NCBI GenBank assembly: GCA_051004015.1
Contig: JBPCKT010000153.1
Location: 1 to 49,314, forward strand
Direction: 5' to 3'
DNA: 49,314 nt
Origin: SXOA01 sp051004015
GTDB lineage: Bacteria > Planctomycetota > Planctomycetia > Pirellulales > Pirellulaceae
The position numbers and the translations under genes are program-made. Shown in pieces: positions 34,884 through 43,694 of the stretch; within the stretch, counting starts at the first letter, position 1; the number at the start of each line of letters is the position of its first letter. The notes beneath the pieces are model-generated. The model was not told where the DNA came from and ran no database searches. It saw only the letters and a program-made list of their open reading frames with translations.

Positions 34884-36440
34884 ATGATCTCCCGCTCCGC
34901 CACCGACCTCCTTCGCGACCTCTCGGCTCGCAAGCTCTCCTCGGTCGAGCTGACGCAAGCGTATCTGGACCAGATCAAGCAGCATGACGGCCAGGTGAAG
35001 GCTTTCCTGCATGTCGATCCCGCAGCGGCTCTGGCGCGTGCCAAGGAAATTGATGATCGGAGAGCGGCTGGCAAATCAGTGGGAAAACTTGGTGGTCTGC
35101 CGGTGGCGATCAAGGATGTCATCTGCACCAAGGGGCAGACGACGACCTGCGGCAGCAAGATGCTGGAGAACTTTGTGCCGCCGTATGATGCTACCGTGGT
35201 CAAGCGGCTGAAGGAGGCGGATGCCGTCTTGATTGGCAAGACGAACATGGACGAGTTCGCGATGGGAGGCTCCACCGAGAATTCTGCCTTCTTCAAAACG
35301 ACTAACCCCTGGGACAAAACCCGCGTTCCCGGCGGCAGCAGCGGCGGCGCGGCGGCTTGCCTGGCGGCGAGCATGGCTCCGCTCTCCATCGGCACAGACA
35401 CCGGCGGCTCCATCCGCCAGCCGGCGGCTTTCTGCGGCGTCACCGGACTCAAGCCGACCTACGGCCGCGTCAGCCGCTATGGCCTCGTCGCGTTCGCAAG
35501 TTCCCTCGACCAAATCGGCCCGCTGGCGGCGACGGCGGAAGACGCCGCTCTGCTCTTGGAAGTCCTTGCCGGCCACGACCCGCTCGATTCCACTTCCGCC
35601 AACATTCCCACTCCTGAGTACACCAAATCGCTTAGCCAGCCCCTCCAGGGGTTGAAGCTCGGTCTTGTACGCGAACACTTCGGGCCCGGTCTCGACTCCG
35701 AAGTCGAAGCCGCCGTCCGCGAAGCAGTGAAGGTCTACCAGTCCCTTGGCGCAACCGTGAAAGACATTTCGCTGCCACACAGCAAGTACGGCATCGCGAC
35801 CTACTACATCATCGCCCCCAGCGAAGCCAGCAGTAACCTGGCCCGCTACGACGGCGTCCATTACGGCTACCGCACGGACGAGAAGCAGATGCTGGCCGAG
35901 TTGGAGGCGGAACGGAAAACCCTGGAAGCGAAGAAGGACGAGAAGGGGCTGAAGAATCTCGACACGGCCCTCATCCGCCTTTACCGCAAAACGCGGGCGG
36001 AAGGCTTTGGCCCCGAGGTGAAGCGCCGCATCATGCTCGGCACGTATGCCCTCTCCGCCGGCTACGCGGACAAGTACTACGTGCAGGCTCTCAAGGTCCG
36101 CCGGCTGATCCGCGGCGACTACGATGCCGCCTTCCAGGAAGTTGATTTCATCCTCGGCCCCACCGCCCCCAACCCGCCGTTCAAAATCGGCGAAAAATCA
36201 GGCGACCCGCTCGCCATGTACCTGGAAGACCTCTACACCGTCACCGCCAACCTCGCCGGCATCGCCGGCATCAGCATTCCCTGCGGCCTCACCAGCGGCA
36301 AAACCACCGGCTCCCCGCTTCCCATCGGCCTGCAAATTCAATCCCGCCCCTTCGACGAAGACCGCCTGCTGCGCGCCGCCACCATGTTCCAGCGAGGGAC
36401 GGATTGGCATACCAAGAGGCCGAACCTCTCAGTGGGGTAG
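34884..36440 (+). CDS. gatA: Asp/Glu-tRNA amidotransferase subunit A
   Basis: A 518-residue amidase that releases ammonia from glutamine for GatB. The Ser-cisSer-Lys triad can be read directly: K77 (VAIKDVI), S152 (GGSSGG) and S176 (TDTGGSIRQP). Length and motifs fit GatA. The ATG lies 2 bases after the gatC stop. The TAG stop is formed by the left part of a family 2 palindrome (36434-36455), so the last residues VG come from it. Confidence 0.95.
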   Translation: MISRSATDLLRDLSARKLSSVELTQAYLDQIKQHDGQVKAFLHVDPAAALARAKEIDDRRAAGKSVGKLGGLPVAIKDVICTKGQTTTCGSKMLENFVPPYDATVVKRLKEADAVLIGKTNMDEFAMGGSTENSAFFKTTNPWDKTRVPGGSSGGAAACLAASMAPLSIGTDTGGSIRQPAAFCGVTGLKPTYGRVSRYGLVAFASSLDQIGPLAATAEDAALLLEVLAGHDPLDSTSANIPTPEYTKSLSQPLQGLKLGLVREHFGPGLDSEVEAAVREAVKVYQSLGATVKDISLPHSKYGIATYYIIAPSEASSNLARYDGVHYGYRTDEKQMLAELEAERKTLEAKKDEKGLKNLDTALIRLYRKTRAEGFGPEVKRRIMLGTYALSAGYADKYYVQALKVRRLIRGDYDAAFQEVDFILGPTAPNPPFKIGEKSGDPLAMYLEDLYTVTANLAGIAGISIPCGLTSGKTTGSPLPIGLQIQSRPFDEDRLLRAATMFQRGTDWHTKRPNLSVG

Positions 36441-36455
36441 GCTTCCAGCCTGCCC
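36434..36455 (+). repeat. Family 2 palindromic repeat, copy C (gatA stop codon)
   Basis: GGGGTAGGCTTCCAGCCTGC followed by CC; same sequence as copy A in the opposite orientation. The TAG of GGGGTAGG ends gatA. It fills part of the 54-base gap before gatB. Confidence 0.8.
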
Positions 36456-36494
36456 AGCCGCGATTCGGTGAATACACGAAAATCCAATAGTCCC

Positions 36495-37967
36495 ATGCCC
36501 CACGCTTACGACCTTATCGTCGGTCTCGAAGTCCACGTCCAGCTTCAGACCAAAACAAAACTCTTCTGCCGCTGCAGCACGAAATTTGGCGGCCCGCCGA
36601 ATACGCAAACCTGCCCAATTTGCATCGGGATGCCGGGGAGCTTGCCGGTGATGAACCGCGAGGCGTTCCGGCTGGGGTTGAAGACGGCGATTGCCCTGAA
36701 CTGCGAGATTCCCGAGTTCACCAAGTGGGACCGCAAACAGTATTACTACCCCGATCTGCCGAAGGGGTATCAGATCAGCCAGTACGACCTGCCGATGTCG
36801 CAGAACGGCTGGCTGGAGATCAGCGACCCGAAGAAAGAGTTCGCGGCTAAACGGATCGGCATCATCCGAGCCCATCTGGAGGAGGACGCCGGCAAGAGCC
36901 TGCATGACGAAGTCGCGGGCAAAGCGGACACGCGGATCGATCTCAACCGCACCGGCACGCCGCTGCTCGAAATCGTCTCCGCCCCGGACATGCGAAGCAC
37001 CAAGGAGGCCCGCGTCTACCTCACGCAGCTCCGGCTGATGCTGCTGTACCTCGGCGTTTCGGATTGCAATATGCAGGAGGGGAGCCTGCGGGTGGATGCC
37101 AACGTCAACATCCATATCCAGGGGCCCAGCGGCAAGGTCGCCACGCCGATTGTCGAGGTCAAGAACCTCAATAGCTTTCGGCATGTGGAGCGGGCCTTGG
37201 CTTACGAGGCGAAGCGGCAGTATGAGGTGTGGGAAGAGACGGGCCGCACCATCAAGGACTACCCCAAGCAAACCCGCGGCTGGGACGACGCAGCCGGCAC
37301 CACGCTGCCGCAGCGGGAAAAGGAAGAATCCGCCGACTACCGCTACTTCCCCGACCCCGACCTGGTTCCCGTCATCACGCCGAAAGCGGCGGTGGAAGAG
37401 GTTCGCTCCGCCCTCGTCGAGCTTCCAGCCGCCATCCGCGCCCGCCTGGAAAAGGCGTATGGAATTAGCGATTACGACAGTGACGTAATCGTGCTGCAGG
37501 GACTCCCCTTCGTGGCGTACTACGAAGAAGTCGCCAAACTGAGCGGCGACGGCAAGAAAGCCAGCAACTGGGTGACGCAGGAAGTCCTTCGCATCCTCAA
37601 CGACCAAAGCATGGAACTTGATCAGTTCCCGCTCACCGCCCCGCAGCTCTCCAACCTCGTCAAGTTCGTTGCCGGCGGCGAGATCGAAATCACCCGGGCC
37701 AAGGAAGTCTTCAATGACATGGTGGCCAACCGCCGCGACGCTGCCGCTTCCATGGCCGCGCTCGGCATCGCCAAGGTCGATTCCTCCGAGCTCGAAAACA
37801 TCTGCAAAGAGCTGGTCGCCGCCAACCCCAAAATCGTGGCCGACGTCAAAGCCGGCAAACAGCAAGCGATTGGGGCGCTGCTGGGTCAGGCGAAGAAGCG
37901 GAACCCGAACGCGAACCCGAATGAGGTGCGGCGGATTTGCCTGGAGATTATTGAGAAGATGCCGTAA
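36495..37967 (+). CDS. gatB: Asp/Glu-tRNA amidotransferase subunit B
   Basis: A 490-residue subunit that binds tRNA, phosphorylates the misacylated Glu/Asp with ATP and transfers ammonia. It opens YDLIVGLEVHVQLQTKTKLF, has CPICIGMPGSLPVMN with the zinc-site Cys residues, and AHLEEDAGKSLHDE. The C-terminal Yqey-type tail domain is complete. The ATG was chosen because it precedes the family N-terminus; a GTG 27 bases earlier is in frame. Confidence 0.95.
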   Translation: MPHAYDLIVGLEVHVQLQTKTKLFCRCSTKFGGPPNTQTCPICIGMPGSLPVMNREAFRLGLKTAIALNCEIPEFTKWDRKQYYYPDLPKGYQISQYDLPMSQNGWLEISDPKKEFAAKRIGIIRAHLEEDAGKSLHDEVAGKADTRIDLNRTGTPLLEIVSAPDMRSTKEARVYLTQLRLMLLYLGVSDCNMQEGSLRVDANVNIHIQGPSGKVATPIVEVKNLNSFRHVERALAYEAKRQYEVWEETGRTIKDYPKQTRGWDDAAGTTLPQREKEESADYRYFPDPDLVPVITPKAAVEEVRSALVELPAAIRARLEKAYGISDYDSDVIVLQGLPFVAYYEEVAKLSGDGKKASNWVTQEVLRILNDQSMELDQFPLTAPQLSNLVKFVAGGEIEITRAKEVFNDMVANRRDAAASMAALGIAKVDSSELENICKELVAANPKIVADVKAGKQQAIGALLGQAKKRNPNANPNEVRRICLEIIEKMP

Positions 37968-38004
37968 AATGGAAGCATCCATCCTGGGTCGAGAGGGATT
38001 ATCC

Positions 38005-38190
38005 ATGACCACCAATGAACGCGACGTGGAATTGCACCGCAAAGCCACTGTTCTAAATCAGCCTCTTACGGAGAGCGAGCGCGCGGAATTGGAATCTTGG
38101 TACGCGCATATGGACGCGGAGGAGGCAGAGATTCTCTCACGGTCTCCGGCGACTAAGAACATCGCCGCACTTCAAGCCGAGCTACCGTAG
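38005..38190 (+). CDS. Small acidic protein, paralogue of the next gene's N-terminus
   Basis: A 61-residue protein: LHRKATVLNQPLTESERAEL then ESWYAHMDAEEAE. AGAGG lies about 8 bases upstream of the chosen ATG; an earlier in-frame ATG at 37969 starts one base after the gatB stop. The next gene begins LHRKHVVLQQPLTDSERVEL then DAWYAQMDA, so the first 45 residues are clear paralogues. This pattern (LTxxExAELxxWYAxxD) recurs in small bacterial proteins of unknown role. No membrane segment is present, unlike its neighbour. Confidence 0.7.
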   Translation: MTTNERDVELHRKATVLNQPLTESERAELESWYAHMDAEEAEILSRSPATKNIAALQAELP

Positions 38191-38227
38191 AGGCACAAAT
38201 CGCCCACGTCAATATCGAGAGACGTCA

Positions 38228-38800
38228 ATGATAACCAATCTTCGCGGGGCGGAGCTACATCGTAAGCATGTAGTGCTCCAGCAACCTCTAACCGATTCCG
38301 AACGCGTCGAATTGGATGCATGGTATGCACAAATGGATGCCATGACGGGCGACTTGCTGCCGAGCGATGCATCGGAGCACGGTGCGCCGGTGCCAGAGAA
38401 TCAGAGTTTCTCCTTGGAGTCGGGCAAGGTACAGCGTGGACGATTGATTGTGATTACGGTAATCGCAGCCGTACTCTTCCTTAGTATCAGTATACTAATT
38501 GTCGGAGCCCTGCAATCCACGACAAGTCCGTTTGCAATCGTGCGTCTTGCTCTGACGATCGGGCTGTGCGTGATGCTATGGCGCGGCCATAGCTGGGCCC
38601 GCTGGCTGGCGGCTGTGCTCTTTGGCCTGGGTGGAGTCGCAGGGATTCTGGTTCTCACATCGTCCGCAACAGCCAAACAGCCCGCCGTAGGAACCCTGAT
38701 GCTGTTCATGGCGATCATTTACTTCGTCATCAGCGCAAGCCTAATTCTTAGTTCCGACGTGCGAGCTTTCATGGCGTTTCAACGCAAGGAATACTCCTAG
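38228..38800 (+). CDS. Membrane protein with a small-protein-like N-terminal domain
   Basis: A 190-residue protein. Residues 1-45 match the preceding 61-residue protein. A polar linker follows, then four hydrophobic helices (VITVIAAVLFLSISILIVGA, IVRLALTIGLCVMLW, WLAAVLFGLGGVAGILVL and LMLFMAIIYFVISASLIL). The ATG follows GAGAGAC at a short distance. The N-terminal domain is probably cytoplasmic. It is more AT-rich than its neighbours. I do not recognise a function. Confidence 0.7.
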   Translation: MITNLRGAELHRKHVVLQQPLTDSERVELDAWYAQMDAMTGDLLPSDASEHGAPVPENQSFSLESGKVQRGRLIVITVIAAVLFLSISILIVGALQSTTSPFAIVRLALTIGLCVMLWRGHSWARWLAAVLFGLGGVAGILVLTSSATAKQPAVGTLMLFMAIIYFVISASLILSSDVRAFMAFQRKEYS

Positions 38801-38954
38801 CGTACATGGCTGCGAACCTTTTGCCCCCTGCGCACTCTGAATTGACGTTGCCAATATCTCGCACTAAGAGAACGGCCCATAGCGTGATTTGGCCAGCGAA
38901 ATTACGATGAATTACTCGTCCATGAATGTCTCGAATCATTCTTTTCGTAAGTGA

Positions 38955-40094
38955 GTGTCTCCCGTGAAGCGCGTCTGTTTTGTCGGTTGGCGTGGCATGG
39001 TCGGCTCCGTTTTGATGCAACGGATGCAGGCGGAAAATGACTTTGCGCAGATTGAGCCGGTATTTTTTTCCACGTCGGCGGCTGGAAGTGCGGGGCCGAA
39101 AATCGGCGGGCACGAGACGGGCAAGCTGCTGGATGCGGGGAGCGTGGATGCCCTGAAGAAGATGGACGTGATTATCACGTGCCAGGGAGGAGACTACACC
39201 AGCGACGTTTATCCTCGCCTGCGCAGCTCCGGCTGGAGCGGCTATTGGATCGACGCGGCCTCTTCGCTGCGGATGAAAGATGACGCAGTCATCATCCTGG
39301 ACCCCGTCAATCTGCCGGTCATCAAGACCGCACTGGCCAAGGGGGTGAAGAACTACATCGGCGGCAACTGCACCGTCAGCCTGATGCTGATGGGGCTCGA
39401 CGGCCTGTTCAAAGCAGGGCTGGTCGAATGGCTCACCTGCATGACCTACCAGGCCGCCTCTGGCTCTGGGGCCAACAACATGCGTGAGCTCATCAAGCAA
39501 ATGGGGGCCGCTCACGCCCCAGTTGCAGAATTGCTGGCGAATCCCGCCTCCGCAATTCTCGAAATTGATCGCCAGGTTTCCGCCACGCTGCGGGAGAGCA
39601 GTTTTCCCACCGAATACTTCGGCGTCCCCCTGGCCGGCTCGCTCATTCCGTGGATCGACAAGGATCTGGGAAACGGTCAAAGCAAAGAAGAGTGGAAGGG
39701 GCAAGCGGAGACGAACAAAATTCTCGGTTTGACCGGCGAGAGCCTCGTTCCGGTTGACGGAATCTGCGTCCGTATCGGCGCAATGCGCTGCCACAGCCAG
39801 GGGCTCACCATTAAGCTGAAGAAGGAAGTGCCGCTCGCCGAAATCGAAGGGATACTTGCTGCCGCCAACGACTGGGTGAAAGTCGTCCCCAACGAGAAAG
39901 AAGCCTCGATCCGGCAGCTCACTCCCGCTGCCGTAACCGGCAACCTCATGGTCCCCATCGGCCGCCTCCGCAAGCTCGATCTCGACAAATCGGCACCCGG
40001 CCGCTATCTCTCCGCCTTTACCTGCGGCGACCAGCTCCTGTGGGGCGCTGCCGAGCCCTTGCGGCGGATGCTGAGGATTTTACTGGAAGCGTGA
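38955..40094 (+). CDS. asd: Aspartate-semialdehyde dehydrogenase
   Basis: A 379-residue enzyme that reduces aspartyl phosphate to aspartate semialdehyde for Lys, Thr and Met synthesis. It opens VKRVCFVGWRGMVGSVLMQ, matching the E. coli-type Asd. The catalytic Cys is C139 in GGNCTVSLMLMGLDG, and the active-site His lies in RIGAMRCHSQGLTI. Start is GTG; a second GTG 9 bases later (VKRVCF) matches the family N-terminus even better. It converges on the hybrid kinase gene with a 15-base gap. Confidence 0.93.
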   Translation: MSPVKRVCFVGWRGMVGSVLMQRMQAENDFAQIEPVFFSTSAAGSAGPKIGGHETGKLLDAGSVDALKKMDVIITCQGGDYTSDVYPRLRSSGWSGYWIDAASSLRMKDDAVIILDPVNLPVIKTALAKGVKNYIGGNCTVSLMLMGLDGLFKAGLVEWLTCMTYQAASGSGANNMRELIKQMGAAHAPVAELLANPASAILEIDRQVSATLRESSFPTEYFGVPLAGSLIPWIDKDLGNGQSKEEWKGQAETNKILGLTGESLVPVDGICVRIGAMRCHSQGLTIKLKKEVPLAEIEGILAAANDWVKVVPNEKEASIRQLTPAAVTGNLMVPIGRLRKLDLDKSAPGRYLSAFTCGDQLLWGAAEPLRRMLRILLEA

Positions 40095-40109
40095 AACGCC
40101 GATCGCCGA

Positions 40110-42569
40110 TTACAGGGCTGTCGCTCCGCTGAAGTTCCCGAGAGCCGCCACGAGTCGCTGAGACTCCTGCTGGAATGCGGCCAGCAATTCGTCCGCTCCG
40201 GGGTGGTCAGGATGGCGAGACGCCTCCTCCAGTTGCTGGGCCAGGTGCGCCAACCGCGGAGCGCCGAAGGCGCCCAGCGCGACTCGGAGCGTATGGGCCG
40301 CAATGCGCAGGGAAGCCGAATCCCTCTGGGCTGTGGCGGTGACCAGGTCGTGCTGAACTCGCGGCAGCTCCTGCTGCAACAGTGAAACGCGCTCCGCCAA
40401 AAGCTCATGGCGGCCTCCTACCTGCCGCAAAGCGGTTGGCCAATCAACGGCCCCAGCGACGGTATTATTGCCGCCTGCCACATGCCCGGCGATCAAGTAT
40501 TCGTCCAGCGTCGCAAACAGATGCTCTTGCCGGATTGGTTTGGAAACAAAGGCGTCCATTCCGGCGGTCAGGCAACGCTGAATATCCTGTGCGGAATTGC
40601 CGGCAGTCATGGCAATGATGGGTAGATGTTTTCCAGTCCTTTGTTCACCAGTTCGAATGGTCCGGGTCGCTTCCAGCCCGTCCATTTCCGGCATCCGCAC
40701 GTCCATGAGCACCAGGTCGAACGCCTGTCGCTCCAGTGCGGCAAGCACCTCACTGCCGGTGGTGGCCACAGTAACCTGATGCCCCTTCTTGGCAAGCAGC
40801 GACAGCGCCACCTTCTGATTGACCAGACCATCTTCGGCCAGCAGAATCCTGGAGCCGGTGGGGGGAGGCGTCACGACCCGAGGCGAATCCGGTTGCTTCG
40901 CCGCTGAGACGGGCCGCGACGCCACGTCCACCTGCGCTAATCCCGCCGTAAGTGTATTCAGCAACTCCGATGGCTTCACCGGCTTGAGCAGGTGCGAAAT
41001 TTGCATCTCGTCACAGCGAACGCCTTCGTTCACCTGATCGGCCGTGAGCAGCATCACGGCCGCCAGTTTTTTCCCCACTTGGATTTTCTGCATCCAGGCC
41101 AAGGCTTCAGAAACGCGAACATCCATCAGCAGGAATGAATAGGCGCAGCCCTGAGCGACGGCTTCTTCTGCCTTCCGCGCCGCCTCCGCACCACCGCCGA
41201 CCGTTACCACCACCAACCCCCATTCGCGAAGCAATTCCTCCAGGATTCGCGCCGTCGTTGCCTGCGGCTCAACGAGCAGAGCGCGCTTGCCGGCCAGCGT
41301 GGCATGGACGTCCGTAGCCAAGTTAGCGCCCGCTGGGTCAATAGGCAAATCCAGCGCGAAGTGAAAGGCGCTCCCCACGCCAACTTCGCTATCCACCCAC
41401 ATCCGTCCCCGCATCCCTTCCACTAGCTTTGCCGAAATCGACAAGCCCAACCCCGTGCCGCCAAACCGTCGCGCAATGCTCGCGTCCGCCTGGGCATATG
41501 GCTGGAAGAGCTGGGCCAGCTTCTCTTTAGGAATGCCGATTCCCGTATCGCGAATCGTGACTTGCAGCGTTACGGTGCTAGTGGTTCGCTGCGGGCAGGT
41601 CACTTCGACGACGATTTCCCCGCGCTCCGTAAATTTGATCGCATTGCCCACCAGGTTAACGACAATCTGCCGCAGCCGGGACAGGTCTCCCAGCAAACGA
41701 TCGGGGACTTCGGGACCAACGCGACAAGCCAGCTCGACTCCTTTGCGATGGGCTCGTACCGCCAGGGTCTTCAGTGTTTCAATCAAGCGGTCGCGGAGCT
41801 CGAAAGGCTCGACTTCCAGCTCCAGCCGGCCGGCCTCGATTTTGGACATGTCGAGTACGTCGTTGATGAGCCCCAATAGCGACTCGCCCGACTCGCGGAC
41901 CAGGTTCAAATACTCCCGCTGCGAGTACGTCAAGCTGGTCCCCAGCACCATCTCCGTCAGGCCGATGATTCCGTTGAGCGGCGTGCGCAGCTCATGGCTC
42001 ATGCTGGCCAGCAGGTCGGCTTTGGCACGCACGGCGGCGTCGGCTGCTTCTTTGCCCTTCCCCAGCTCATCGGCCCGCCGCGACAGCGCCGCATGTTCCT
42101 TCCGCAACTCCGTCTGCCGCAATCGCTCGCTCATCATGGCCAGCATGTTGACCCCCAGCGACGGCTGGAGCAGCAGCAGATCGCGGAACCGTGGGCCAGG
42201 AACGATGAGCACCGCGGCCCCCTGGCTGCCGGCGGCGACCGTGGCACTGCGGGGCTTGCCGGTCAGTGCCGCCATCTCCCCCACGCAGCTACCCGCGGGC
42301 ACACTGTCGGTGGCCACCACGCGGCCATCCTGTTCAATCCGGATCGCGGTTTCGCCGCGCGTCACCAGGTACACGTCACTGCTGGTATCACCTTGCCTGA
42401 AAAGCACCTCGCCTGGTGCGTACTTCCGTGCCAACATGGCCGGCACAAACAGTTCCAGCGACTGGGTTTCCACGTCCGCAAACAGCGGCACCTGCTTCAG
42501 CCAGCGAACGGTACCGGCCGCGGCAGAATCGTCGGAATTAGAGGGCGAAGGAGGAAGGGTTGACGCCAT
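40110..42569 (-). CDS. Cytoplasmic hybrid histidine kinase with cyclic-nucleotide domain, two receivers and HPt
   Basis: An 819-residue phosphorelay kinase with no membrane segment. A cNMP-binding-type domain (about 25-150; PAGSCVGEMAALTGKPRSAT) precedes a coiled coil, HisKA with H192 in SHELRTPLN, HATPase (about 295-415), receiver 1 (about 428-545), receiver 2 (574-695; E579-D580, D623, K677) and an HPt with H759. Receiver 1 has lost its acidic pair (ALLVEPQ, E434-P435), though D483 remains, so it may not phosphorylate normally. HisKA-to-HPt architecture parallels the kinase at 10668-13892, but that one has a membrane sensor. The ligand and output are unknown. Confidence 0.9.
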   Translation of the reverse strand: MASTLPPSPSNSDDSAAAGTVRWLKQVPLFADVETQSLELFVPAMLARKYAPGEVLFRQGDTSSDVYLVTRGETAIRIEQDGRVVATDSVPAGSCVGEMAALTGKPRSATVAAGSQGAAVLIVPGPRFRDLLLLQPSLGVNMLAMMSERLRQTELRKEHAALSRRADELGKGKEAADAAVRAKADLLASMSHELRTPLNGIIGLTEMVLGTSLTYSQREYLNLVRESGESLLGLINDVLDMSKIEAGRLELEVEPFELRDRLIETLKTLAVRAHRKGVELACRVGPEVPDRLLGDLSRLRQIVVNLVGNAIKFTERGEIVVEVTCPQRTTSTVTLQVTIRDTGIGIPKEKLAQLFQPYAQADASIARRFGGTGLGLSISAKLVEGMRGRMWVDSEVGVGSAFHFALDLPIDPAGANLATDVHATLAGKRALLVEPQATTARILEELLREWGLVVVTVGGGAEAARKAEEAVAQGCAYSFLLMDVRVSEALAWMQKIQVGKKLAAVMLLTADQVNEGVRCDEMQISHLLKPVKPSELLNTLTAGLAQVDVASRPVSAAKQPDSPRVVTPPPTGSRILLAEDGLVNQKVALSLLAKKGHQVTVATTGSEVLAALERQAFDLVLMDVRMPEMDGLEATRTIRTGEQRTGKHLPIIAMTAGNSAQDIQRCLTAGMDAFVSKPIRQEHLFATLDEYLIAGHVAGGNNTVAGAVDWPTALRQVGGRHELLAERVSLLQQELPRVQHDLVTATAQRDSASLRIAAHTLRVALGAFGAPRLAHLAQQLEEASRHPDHPGADELLAAFQQESQRLVAALGNFSGATAL

Positions 42570-42593
42570 AGGCCCTCATTCTAACGCGCCAAA

Positions 42594-43619
42594 TCATCGG
42601 TCATTTGACGCTGGCCGCTGGTCAGAGTTTTCTTTGGTATCTGGCCGCAATTCCGGCCAGCATTTCTCAAACGGAAATGCCCTCCGCAGTGCCGCATGGA
42701 TGGCCACGCGATCCTTATTCATGATTTCGTCAAGTTCGGCGAAGTGCTTCCTGGCTTTCGCCAGCTCGGCGGCTTCTTCGGCGGAGGTGAGCGGCTTCAC
42801 GCTGGTGGGGGGTGGCCGGCCATCCCCTTTGTATTCACCAAAGATCCGTTTCTCCGCCTGGTGAGTGGCGATGATCTCTTCAATCTTTTTCAGCAGCTTG
42901 TCGCTCGCCTCCAGGTAGGCGTCCCGCAGCGATTCGGGAGATTCCAAGTAGCGCAGGAAATCTTGTTCCTGCGACAACTCCGAGAAGACTTCGACCGGCG
43001 TATTCTCCACCTGGTAGGTGTAACGGGGACCAAGCTGAATTCTTGAGGTTGTTTGCTCGTAGGGACGAAACGGAATGTATGACTTTTGTTTCTGAGCATC
43101 CCACTTGAAGAGCGTGACACCCCAACCGGCTCCGGTGACGGCTTGTTCGGTCGCCTCGCGGTAATGACAAAACACGCTCCACTGCTGGGGACTCGCGTCC
43201 ACCCGTTCGATTGTGATCGCAGCGGATTTGGCCTTGTCGCCGACGACAATCGTATCGACCTCCACTTTCCGCGTTCCCACTTGATGCTGGGGCTCGCGGC
43301 TGAGACGGCACTCCTCATCATACCCCGCTCCCTGAGCCCAGACGGCCGTGACGAAGTTACTCCCGACGGTGTATTCGTGATGCTTCCAATCCGTCTCAGC
43401 CGCGGCAAGCTCTCGGGCGGCCCGATCAAATAGTTGGAAGCGATCCTTCAGCTCCGGCGTGTCAAAATCGAGGGCGGCGACATCGACAGTAGGTGTCGCC
43501 TTCCCGGCGCCTGGGTTCGTTGCCGGACCGGATGTACTGCAGGAAATGGCAAAGCAGAGCCCGCTGAGAACCACGGCGAGGACTGGATGAAACAGCGCTA
43601 GCCGAATGGTGCGAGGCAT
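42594..43619 (-). CDS. Predicted lipoprotein, unknown function
   Basis: A 341-residue protein with a signal (FHPVLAVVLSGLCFAISC) ending at a plausible lipobox Cys. Helical segments (DRFQLFDRAARELAAAETDW; LEASDKLLKKIEEIIATHQA) flank a beta-rich middle, and the C-terminus is charged. It starts 24 bases upstream of the kinase gene on the same strand, so the two may be co-transcribed and functionally linked. No family recognised. Confidence 0.65.
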   Translation of the reverse strand: MPRTIRLALFHPVLAVVLSGLCFAISCSTSGPATNPGAGKATPTVDVAALDFDTPELKDRFQLFDRAARELAAAETDWKHHEYTVGSNFVTAVWAQGAGYDEECRLSREPQHQVGTRKVEVDTIVVGDKAKSAAITIERVDASPQQWSVFCHYREATEQAVTGAGWGVTLFKWDAQKQKSYIPFRPYEQTTSRIQLGPRYTYQVENTPVEVFSELSQEQDFLRYLESPESLRDAYLEASDKLLKKIEEIIATHQAEKRIFGEYKGDGRPPPTSVKPLTSAEEAAELAKARKHFAELDEIMNKDRVAIHAALRRAFPFEKCWPELRPDTKENSDQRPASNDR

Positions 43620-43694
43620 GAGGACTTCCCGTTGGCAATTTGAAGAAGCGCCGTATTATCCAGTTTCCGCAGGAAGAACTCCAGAGAAGCGGTT

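Noticed and set aside
18547..36455. Repeats as a CRISPR array
   Set aside because: Copies are kilobases apart, palindromic throughout, and lack regular spacers or cas genes.
36429..38048. Long minus-strand open frame antisense to gatB
   Set aside because: gatB is unmistakable on the plus strand; the antisense translation has no recognisable domain.
41455..42864. Long plus-strand open frame across the second hybrid kinase
   Set aside because: Ser/Arg-rich antisense composition; the minus strand encodes an intact kinase.
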